Below, piece by piece: positions 53,990 to 64,000 of a stretch of 64,000 bases of DNA; positions within the stretch are counted from its first letter, which is position 1; each line of letters opens with the position of its first letter. This stretch comes from Flavobacterium hibernum. Its GTDB lineage: Bacteria; Bacteroidota; Bacteroidia; Flavobacteriales; Flavobacteriaceae. The notes under the pieces were generated by a model. That model was not told the origin of the DNA. It was given only the letters and a program-made list of their open reading frames with translations, and did not search any database. The DNA is taken from the NCBI RefSeq assembly GCF_000832125.1, contig NZ_JPRK01000002.1:1-64000 (forward strand). The letters are read 5' to 3'. The translations under genes and the position numbers were made by a program.

Positions 53990-55057
53990 ATGGTTTTAAA
54001 ACTTAAATGGTTTACAGTTGCTTTAGGGTTAATTTCGATAATTGGATATTCTCAGTCAAAGAAACCAGTTATACCAAAAACATATGTGGCGGCAAAAACG
54101 AAAACACCAATCGTAATAGACGGCGACGAATCTGATGCTTCGTGGAGTAAAGCAGATTGGACAGACCTTTTTGAAGATATCGAAAATGGAGTAAAACCAA
54201 AGTATGCTACAAAAGTAAAAATGCTTTGGGACGAAACCAATTTCTATATATTAGCAAAAATGGAAGAACCGCACGTTTGGGCAAACTTAAAGCAACGCGA
54301 TACCATTATTTTTTACAACAACGATTTTGAAGTTTTTGTTGATCCGGACAATGATACCTTCAACTATTACGAATTAGAAATAAACGCCCTAAATACCGCT
54401 TGGGATTTGTTTCTGACAAAACCCTATCGTGAAAGCGATATTGTAGTAGCAAACGATTGGAATATTCCAGGTTTAAAATCAGCCGTTAAGGTTAACGGAA
54501 CACTTAACAATCCAAATGATACAGATGAAGGTTGGGTGTTGGAAATGGCAATTCCTTGGGCAGCTTACAAAACCACATTTTTCGATCAAAATGTTCCTGT
54601 AGATAAATTTTGGAGAGTCAATTTTTCAAGAGTAAACTGGCAGCACAGTATTAAAAAAGGAACCTACGAGCGAAAGAAAGATGCTCAAGGAAAGTTTTTG
54701 CCAGAGTACAATTGGGTTTGGTCGCCAATGGGCGTAATCAATATGCATGAACCCGAAAAATGGGGTTATGTTTATTTCTCTTCCAAAGACGAGAAAGATA
54801 CCTTTAAAATTCCGCAGGACGAAAAAGTAAAATGGGAATTATATACTTTATATCGTGCCCAAAAAGGATACTTTGAAAAACACAAAACCTGGGCGAAGTC
54901 TATTGAAGATCTTACCAAAACAAACATTACAGTCGATGGTAAAATTTTAAAACCAACAATAGAAAACCACTCGTCAGGCTATAATATTTTAGTAAAAAGT
55001 CCATTCTCTAACACAACATATGTAATAAGGCAGGATGGAAAAATAATCACAAAATAA
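53990..55057 (+). CDS. Secreted CBM9-like carbohydrate-binding protein
   Basis: A 355-residue exported protein (signal peptide to about residue 22, GYSQ). Residues about 35-245 form a CBM9-like sandwich: TPIVIDGDESDASWSKADWTDLFEDIENG, VKMLWDETNFYILAKMEEPHVWANLKQRD, FYNNDFEVFVDPDNDTFNYYELEINALNTAWDLFLTKPYR and GWVLEMAIPWAAY. The FEVFVDPDxD stretch is typical of the domain. The C-terminal 100 residues are not assigned. No catalytic centre is visible. It may bind freed or surface glycans for the adjacent enzymes. It ends 6 bases before the next gene. Confidence 0.8.
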   Translation: MVLKLKWFTVALGLISIIGYSQSKKPVIPKTYVAAKTKTPIVIDGDESDASWSKADWTDLFEDIENGVKPKYATKVKMLWDETNFYILAKMEEPHVWANLKQRDTIIFYNNDFEVFVDPDNDTFNYYELEINALNTAWDLFLTKPYRESDIVVANDWNIPGLKSAVKVNGTLNNPNDTDEGWVLEMAIPWAAYKTTFFDQNVPVDKFWRVNFSRVNWQHSIKKGTYERKKDAQGKFLPEYNWVWSPMGVINMHEPEKWGYVYFSSKDEKDTFKIPQDEKVKWELYTLYRAQKGYFEKHKTWAKSIEDLTKTNITVDGKILKPTIENHSSGYNILVKSPFSNTTYVIRQDGKIITK

Positions 55058-55063
55058 ACCACT

Positions 55064-56143
55064 ATGAAACTACCAAAACTATTACTTTTTTTATTAGCAT
55101 TTAGTATTTTTTCATGTACTAAAAAAGAAGAACAAACCACCTTTAAATTTGGAGTATGGACAACCGCTGATGCCAAAAAATCAGATGCAGATTATACAAA
55201 AGAATTTAAAAAATACAAAGATGGAGGAATTGATGAGGTGCTTATAAACACCTCAACAGATCCAAAACTTTTAAAAAGATTAGTACCATTAGCTACAAAA
55301 GAAGGATTAAAAGTGCATGCCTGGATTATGGCAATGAACAGACCCGGCGACTCCATTGCATTGCAGCATCCAGAATGGTATCAAGTAAGCAAAGAAGGAA
55401 AATCCTGCTTTGATACGCGTCCATATGTAGATTATTACCAATGGTTATGCCCAACCAGAAAAGAATCTAGAGAACACGTTTTAAAATTAGTTGAAGAATT
55501 GGCAAAAGTAGACGGAATCGAAAGCGTTCACTTAGATTATATTCGTTTCCCGGACATCTTTTTACCAATTAGTTTATTGCCAAAATACAACTTAGTTCAA
55601 GATGTAGAATTACCTCAATTCGACTTTTGTTACTGTGACGAATGTGTAAAAGCATTTGAAAAAATCCATCATAAAAATCCAAAAGAAAGTCACAACACAT
55701 CGATCGATATGGAGTGGAAAAACTTTAGATTAAATGCCATTCAGGCAGTCGTAAATGATGCTTATGAAATTGCTCATAAACACAACAAGAACCTAACAGC
55801 AGCCGTATTTCCTTATCCGGAAATGGCAGATCATATGGTACGTCAGCGTTGGGATAAATGGAATATTGACCAAGTGTACCCAATGATTTACAATAGTTTC
55901 TACGACGAAGAAATTGACTGGGTTGGATACGCAACAAAACAAGGTGTAGCCGATTTAAAAGACAAGAAAACTAAAATCAATACAGGAATTTACGTTCCGG
56001 GTTTAAAGAATGATAAAGAACTAAAAGAAGCCATTTTGTACGCCAAAGAAAATGGAGCAGTAGGAGTTTCGTTCTTTGATGGAAATGCTTTATCTGAAAG
56101 TAATTTTAAAACGATAAAAGAAACAAAAGCTAGTTTAAAATAA
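55064..56143 (+). CDS. GH10-like (GHL) TIM-barrel lipoprotein, function unassigned
   Basis: A 359-residue lipoprotein (lipobox FSIFSC, C18). The mature part reads as a TIM barrel of the glycosyl-hydrolase-like type: FGVWTTADAKKSDADYTKEFKKYKDGGIDEVLI, GLKVHAWIMAMNRP, VDGIESVHLDYIRFPD, then WNIDQVYPMIYNSFY and NTGIYVPG. HLDYIRFP at the end of a central strand carries the Asp expected in the active site. A CYCDEC motif at about residue 188 is unusual and may bind metal or form a disulfide. The exact family and substrate are unknown; the N-glycan context suggests a chitobiose- or mannose-acting enzyme as a hypothesis. Confidence 0.75.
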   Translation: MKLPKLLLFLLAFSIFSCTKKEEQTTFKFGVWTTADAKKSDADYTKEFKKYKDGGIDEVLINTSTDPKLLKRLVPLATKEGLKVHAWIMAMNRPGDSIALQHPEWYQVSKEGKSCFDTRPYVDYYQWLCPTRKESREHVLKLVEELAKVDGIESVHLDYIRFPDIFLPISLLPKYNLVQDVELPQFDFCYCDECVKAFEKIHHKNPKESHNTSIDMEWKNFRLNAIQAVVNDAYEIAHKHNKNLTAAVFPYPEMADHMVRQRWDKWNIDQVYPMIYNSFYDEEIDWVGYATKQGVADLKDKKTKINTGIYVPGLKNDKELKEAILYAKENGAVGVSFFDGNALSESNFKTIKETKASLK

Positions 56144-59588
<3,445 letters not shown>

Positions 59589-59593
59589 TAATT

Positions 59594-61918
59594 ATGAGAA
59601 CATTAAAGCCCTTATTCGTCTTAATCTTCTTAACAGTTTTAAGTTCGGGTTATAGTCAGAAGAAAGTTTTTACAGACAAAGACATTCAGATAATCCCAAA
59701 ACCAAATCAATTATTGATTCAAACAGGAAGTTTTGAGTTTTCTAAAAATACCGTTTTTGTTGCCACAACAGATTTTCAGAAAGAGATTTCGAATGCCTTA
59801 ATAAACAAGTTTGGAGCAGCGGCAGGCTGGCGTCCCGTTTTAGGAACAAAAGTGCCACAGCGCAATTATATTCAATTTAAAGTCGATTCAAATCTTCATA
59901 AAGAAGCTTATAAATTAGAAGTAAACAACAATAGTATTACCGTTACAGCAAACGGAAATGCTGGTTTTATCTACGGTTTAGAAACCATTAGACAATTACT
60001 TCCGGAAGCCATAGAAAGTAAAACTGCTCAAACAGTTGCAAAATGGGAAATTCCGAATGTAACGATTACCGATGAACCACGTTTTCAATGGAGAGGTTTG
60101 ATGTTGGATTTATCACGTCATTTTTTTGATAAAAACTACATAATCCAAACCATCGATCGTTTGGCAATGTTAAAGATGAATGTGTTGCATTTGCATTTAG
60201 TAGACGATCAAGGTTGGAGAATTGAAATTAAGAAATACCCAAAATTAACCGAAGTAGGAGCTTGGAGAGTCGATCAGGAAAACGCTGCATGGAACGCAAG
60301 ACTGGTTACAAATCCTGACGAAAAAGGAACTTACGGAGGCTTTTTGACACAAGAAGAATTAAAAGAAATTGTGAAATATGCAGCCGCAAAAAACATCGAA
60401 ATCATTCCGGAAATCGAAATGCCGGCACACGTAAGTTCTGCAATTGCTGCTTATCCAGAATTATCTTGTTTTGACCAAAAAATTGGAGTTCCGTCTGGCG
60501 GATTATGGCCCATTACAGATATTTATTGCGCAGGAAAAGAAACAACATTTGAGTTTTTAGAAAACGTAATCGATGAGGTTATAACTATTTTTCCATCAAA
60601 ATACATTCATATTGGAGGAGATGAAGCAACCAAAACCAATTGGGAAAAATGTCCGCATTGTCAAAAAAGGATGAAAGAACATGGTTTAAAAAATGTTCAT
60701 GAATTGCAGAGCTATTTTGTAAAAAGAATGGAAAAATACATCAATTCTAAAGGCAAAAAAATAATTGGTTGGGACGAAATATTAGAAGGCGGTTTAGCTC
60801 CAGAAGCAACCGTAATGAGCTGGAGAGGAACAAAAGGAGGAACCGAAGCAGCAAAGCAAGGTCACGATGTAATTATGTCGCCGGAGTCACCTTGTTATTT
60901 TAATTTTTATCAAGGACCTCAAAACGAAGAACCATTAGCTTTTGATGCCTATAATCCATTAAATAAAGTGTACGAATTTGATCCTGTAGTAGAAGAAATG
61001 ACACCACAAGAAGCAAATCACGTTTTAGGCGGACAAGCTAATTTATGGGCAGAATTTCTAACAAGTCCTCAAGCGTCAGAGTACATGATTTTTCCAAGAT
61101 TAGCAGCTTTATCAGAAGTTTTATGGAGTTCAAAAGAAAACCGCAACTGGAACGATTTCACTACTAGATTACCTTCGTTATTAAAAAGATACGATTATTT
61201 AGGAATCAATTATTCAAAAAGCGCTTATTTGGTTTCGGCTTCATCTACCGCAGATTTAGCTAAAAAAGTAATTAATGTAACCTTAAAAAACGAGTTTCCA
61301 AATCCAGATATTCGTTATGTAGTAGGCGATAAAAGCATAGATAATAATGCTGTAAAATATACAAACCCAATTCAGTTTACAGGAACAACAGTTTTAAAAG
61401 CATCGTTGTTTCAAAATGATAAACCAGTTGGGAAAACATTTACAGATACAATCGTATTTCATAAAGCAGTTGGTGATAAAGTAAAATATCTAACGCCTTA
61501 TAATGACAATTATAAAGGAGATGGACTTTTTGGAATGGTAAACACCATTCGAGGATCAAAAAACTTTCATGATGGTCAATGGCAAGCTTGGCTTGTTAAT
61601 GATATGGAAGTTGTAATTGACCTTGAAAAAGAGCAAGGTATATCGCAAGTAACTATTGGAACTTTAGAAAGTCAAGGAGCAGGAATTAACTTTCCAACAC
61701 AAGTAAAAGTTTTAGTATCAAACGATAGCATTCATTATAAAGAAGTTGGTAAAATAATACGTCCGTATGCCAAGAATGTAAATTCTGAGTTGAAAGATTT
61801 TAAAATCAACTTCGAAAAACAAAATGTAAGATTTGTAAAAGTAATTGCAACCAACTTAAAAAAGAGCCCAAAAGGCGAAAGTTCTTGGTTGTTTGTTGAT
61901 GAAATTTTAGTGAATTAA
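59594..61918 (+). CDS. GH20 beta-N-acetylhexosaminidase, secreted
   Basis: A 774-residue enzyme with a signal peptide (about 1-22). The N-terminal GH20b domain is at about 30-150. The catalytic barrel (about 155-520) has RWRGLMLDLSRHFF-like start (FQWRGLMLDLSRHFF), the LHLHLVDDQGWRIEI strand and the catalytic pair D343-E344 in HIGGDEATKTNWEKC. A beta-sandwich follows (about 540-620) and the last 130 residues form an F5/8-type C (CBM32-like) domain (WLVNDMEVVIDLEKEQGISQVTIGTLES). It should release terminal GlcNAc or GalNAc in the periplasm. Confidence 0.93.
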   Translation: MRTLKPLFVLIFLTVLSSGYSQKKVFTDKDIQIIPKPNQLLIQTGSFEFSKNTVFVATTDFQKEISNALINKFGAAAGWRPVLGTKVPQRNYIQFKVDSNLHKEAYKLEVNNNSITVTANGNAGFIYGLETIRQLLPEAIESKTAQTVAKWEIPNVTITDEPRFQWRGLMLDLSRHFFDKNYIIQTIDRLAMLKMNVLHLHLVDDQGWRIEIKKYPKLTEVGAWRVDQENAAWNARLVTNPDEKGTYGGFLTQEELKEIVKYAAAKNIEIIPEIEMPAHVSSAIAAYPELSCFDQKIGVPSGGLWPITDIYCAGKETTFEFLENVIDEVITIFPSKYIHIGGDEATKTNWEKCPHCQKRMKEHGLKNVHELQSYFVKRMEKYINSKGKKIIGWDEILEGGLAPEATVMSWRGTKGGTEAAKQGHDVIMSPESPCYFNFYQGPQNEEPLAFDAYNPLNKVYEFDPVVEEMTPQEANHVLGGQANLWAEFLTSPQASEYMIFPRLAALSEVLWSSKENRNWNDFTTRLPSLLKRYDYLGINYSKSAYLVSASSTADLAKKVINVTLKNEFPNPDIRYVVGDKSIDNNAVKYTNPIQFTGTTVLKASLFQNDKPVGKTFTDTIVFHKAVGDKVKYLTPYNDNYKGDGLFGMVNTIRGSKNFHDGQWQAWLVNDMEVVIDLEKEQGISQVTIGTLESQGAGINFPTQVKVLVSNDSIHYKEVGKIIRPYAKNVNSELKDFKINFEKQNVRFVKVIATNLKKSPKGESSWLFVDEILVN

Positions 61919-61969
61919 TGCCTTTGTGTGTAGTTGTTCTGAACGAATAGTTTTTTCAACGCACAGTTT

Positions 61970-62068
61970 GTCATCCCGAGGAACGAGGGATCTCCACGAG
62001 TAGCTCGACAAAGATTATTCTTTACTTTACGGAGTTTCTTGCGAAGATCCCTCGTTCCTCGGGATGGC
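61970..62068. repeat. Palindromic intergenic repeat, copy D
   Basis: Arms of 26 bases at 61970-61995 and 62043-62068 are inverted copies with two mismatches. The interior (GCTCGACAAAGATT..TTTACTTTACGGAGTTTCT) is close to that of copy A, so the two are full-length relatives. Confidence 0.88.
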
Positions 62069-62201
62069 AAAAAATGAGAATCTATGTGCATTAATACAAG
62101 TGAAACGCCTTTTTTTAAGCCATAAAAAACTATGTCTCTATGTGTTTAAAAAAAAATCAGAAAGAAAAACCAAAAACCAAAAACCAAAAAATAAACTAAC
62201 T

Positions 62202-63686
62202 ATGAAAAGAGGAATATTCATAATTGCAATTTTATTTTCAGTTCAAATGTTTTCTCAAGCCATTTACGAAGATGAGCGATATGTACCGGAAACAGATCCT
62301 GTTGTACTGAAAAACTTAGACGAATGGCAAGGCAAAAAGTTTGGATTATTAATGCACTGGGGAACTTATAGCCAATGGGGAATTGTAGAATCGTGGTCGA
62401 TTTGTCCGGAAGATTACGGATGGTGCGAACGTAAAAAAGGAAGCAATCCGAACAATTACAACCAATACGTAAAAGAGTATGAAGGTTTGAAAAAATCATT
62501 TAATCCTGTGAAATTTGATCCCGAGAAATGGGCAAAAGCGGCAAAAGCGGCCGGAATGAAATACATGGTTTTTACGACAAAACATCATGACGGATTTTCG
62601 ATGTTTGATTCAAAATATACAGATTATAAAGTAACAGACAAAGGATGTGCTTTTAGCAGTAATCCAAAATCTAATATTGCAAAAGAAGTTTTTAATGCTT
62701 TTAGAAAAGAGAACTTATCGGTTGGTGCTTATTTTTCTAAACCAGATTGGCATAACGAAAACTATTGGGATCCTTATTTTCCTCCTTTCGACAGAAACGT
62801 AAATTATGACCCATCGCTTTATCCTGAAAAATGGCAAAAGTATGTTGACTTTACACACAACCAAATCTTAGAATTATTGACAGATTACGGCAAAGTGGAT
62901 ATTTTATGGTTAGACGGTGGATGGGTTAAAAAAAGAGACCAACAAAATATCGACGAAAATTATAAAGAGAAGTTTGCAGAAAACACTTCTAAAAACGGAT
63001 TTATAAAACACAGAGTTGTTGACCAAGATGTAAAAATGGATGAATTGGTTGTAAAAGCACGCCAAAAACAACCAGGATTAATTGTGGTAGACAGAGCGGT
63101 TCACGGAAAAAATCAGAACTATTTGACTCCCGAAAATCGTGTTCCCGAAAAAACGTTACCTTATCCTTGGGAATCTTGCATTACCTCTGGCGGTGGATGG
63201 TCGTATACTCCCGATGCTAAATATTTAACAGGCAGAGAAGGAATTCATATGCTTATTGATGTAGTGGCAAAAGGTGGAAATTTATTATTGAATGTTGCTC
63301 CAAGTCCGGAGGGCGAATGGCAACAAGGAGCTTATGATTTATTGGCAGCTTACGGAGATTGGATGAAAGTAAATAGTACTGCAATTTATAATACAAAACC
63401 AATCGCGCCTTATAAAGAAAACAATATTTGTATGACTCAAAATAAAGCAGGAAACGTGTTCTTATTTTATTTAGCCAAAGATGGAGAGCAGAAAATTCCC
63501 TCAGAAATAGTCGTAAAATCTATAAATCCAAAAAAAGGAACAAAAATATCGATGTTAGGTTTTAATAAACCATTAAAATGGACGAAATTAGCCGAAGGAT
63601 TTAAAGTTACAATTCCGGAAAGTTTAATTAATAATTTACCTTGTAAAGAAGCGTGGACTTTAAAGATTGAAGCCATTAATAGATAG
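62202..63686 (+). CDS. GH29 alpha-L-fucosidase, secreted
   Basis: A 494-residue enzyme. I start at ATG 62202 (MKRGIFIIAILFSVQMFSQ, a good signal peptide); the open frame reaches back to 62064, but that part lies in a palindromic repeat and a basic, Lys-rich stretch. GH29 signatures are FGLLMHWGTYSQWGIVESW, YMVFTTKHHDGFSMFDSKYTDYKVTD and the nucleophile D238 in DILWLDGGW. MLIDVVAKGGNLLLNVAPSPEGEW is also typical. It removes fucose, a common N-glycan decoration. The GH92 gene starts 10 bases downstream. Confidence 0.93.
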   Translation: MKRGIFIIAILFSVQMFSQAIYEDERYVPETDPVVLKNLDEWQGKKFGLLMHWGTYSQWGIVESWSICPEDYGWCERKKGSNPNNYNQYVKEYEGLKKSFNPVKFDPEKWAKAAKAAGMKYMVFTTKHHDGFSMFDSKYTDYKVTDKGCAFSSNPKSNIAKEVFNAFRKENLSVGAYFSKPDWHNENYWDPYFPPFDRNVNYDPSLYPEKWQKYVDFTHNQILELLTDYGKVDILWLDGGWVKKRDQQNIDENYKEKFAENTSKNGFIKHRVVDQDVKMDELVVKARQKQPGLIVVDRAVHGKNQNYLTPENRVPEKTLPYPWESCITSGGGWSYTPDAKYLTGREGIHMLIDVVAKGGNLLLNVAPSPEGEWQQGAYDLLAAYGDWMKVNSTAIYNTKPIAPYKENNICMTQNKAGNVFLFYLAKDGEQKIPSEIVVKSINPKKGTKISMLGFNKPLKWTKLAEGFKVTIPESLINNLPCKEAWTLKIEAINR

Positions 63687-63696
63687 AAGATTAAAT

Positions 63697-64000
63697 ATGA
63701 TTTCTAATAAAAGTAGAACCATTCAGGCAGCATGTTTTTTGAGCATGCTGTTTTTTAGCATAAGTACTTTTGCACAACAACCAGCAGAATTTGTCAATCC
63801 ACTTATTGGAACTTCCAATTATGGAGCCACTTTTCCGGGGCCAATTGCACCAAGAGGAATGGCAAGTATTAGCCCGTTTAATGTGGCGGGACGTCAAAAC
63901 CCATTAGAAAAAGACAGTCAATGGTTGTCCAATCCTTATGTAAACGAGAATACATTTTTAACCGGATTTAGTCAGGTAAACTTAAGTGGTGTAGGTTGTC
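63697..64000 (+). CDS. GH92 alpha-mannosidase, partial (5' end)
   Basis: The first 101 codons of a gene that runs out of the window. A signal peptide (to about STFAQ, residue 26) is followed by EFVNPLIGTSNYGATFPGPIAPRGMASISPF and TGFSQVNLSGVGC, the unmistakable N-terminus of GH92 enzymes (PLIGT, GxTFPG, PxGM, GFSxxxLSGxGC). GH92 members are calcium-dependent exo-mannosidases, mostly alpha-1,2/1,3, used on high-mannose N-glycans. It is in the same transcript as the fucosidase. Confidence 0.92.
   Translation, partial: MISNKSRTIQAACFLSMLFFSISTFAQQPAEFVNPLIGTSNYGATFPGPIAPRGMASISPFNVAGRQNPLEKDSQWLSNPYVNENTFLTGFSQVNLSGVGC

Noticed and set aside
62064..62201. 46-residue N-terminal extension of the fucosidase
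   Set aside because: Its ATG lies in the right arm of a palindromic repeat and the extension is basic and low-complexity; the ATG at 62202 gives a proper signal peptide.

Overview
The window is a stretch of a Bacteroidota chromosome, most likely Flavobacterium or a close relative. The evidence is low GC, SusC/SusD pairs, FecI/FecR-type sigma/anti-sigma pairs, a PorP/SprF gene beside a giant adhesin with a type B type IX secretion (T9SS) sorting domain, and TAnnTTTG promoter boxes. The genus call is inferred from gene content and sequence style, not from a search.

Layout. (1) 1-160: end of an rRNA operon (5S rRNA and its terminator). (2) 733-5309: a minus-strand operon (outer-membrane porin, Dabb-domain protein, secreted cupin) divergent from an OmpR-type response regulator and histidine kinase. 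(3) 5330-7372: HxlR regulator, VOC/glyoxalase protein, YheT-like hydrolase. (4) 7398-24009: ECF sigma factor, divergent FecR anti-sigma factor, SusC with an STN domain, SusD, two TlpA-like thioredoxins, an M16 peptidase, DsbD and a class V aminotransferase/cysteine desulfurase-like enzyme. (5) 24279-34338: a second sigma/FecR/SusC/SusD set ending in a metzincin-type metalloprotease and a small DUF3347-like protein. (6) 34489-48197, minus strand: OmpA-family protein, PorP/SprF protein and a 3605-residue T9SS adhesin. (7) 48518-50349: LytTR response regulator and LytS-type kinase. (8) 50834-64000: a sodium/solute symporter, GH130 phosphorylase, CBM9-like protein, GH10-like lipoprotein, GH2, GH20, GH29 and the start of a GH92 gene.

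How the parts work together. The two sigma/FecR/SusCD loci look like cell-surface-signalling uptake systems. Each receptor has an STN domain that can report occupancy through FecR to the sigma factor. Their accessory genes (two peptidase types, TlpA/DsbD thiol chemistry, a desulfurase-like enzyme, a possible metal-binding protein) point to a peptide, thiol or metal-peptide ligand rather than a polysaccharide. The 50-64 kb cluster has the activities needed to take apart eukaryotic N-glycans from the outside, with a cytoplasmic GH130 and a symporter to finish the core. It has no SusC/SusD pair inside the window.

Non-coding structure is rich: four copies of a roughly 100-bp palindromic repeat whose arms co-vary, a second inverted-repeat family, related low-complexity spacers on both sides of the second tlpA-like gene, several clear terminators, and candidate operator repeats. 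The strongest leads are the thiol/peptidase SusCD locus, the palindromic repeats, the N-glycan cluster with its unassigned GH10-like lipoprotein, and the 396-bp tandem repeats in the adhesin gene.
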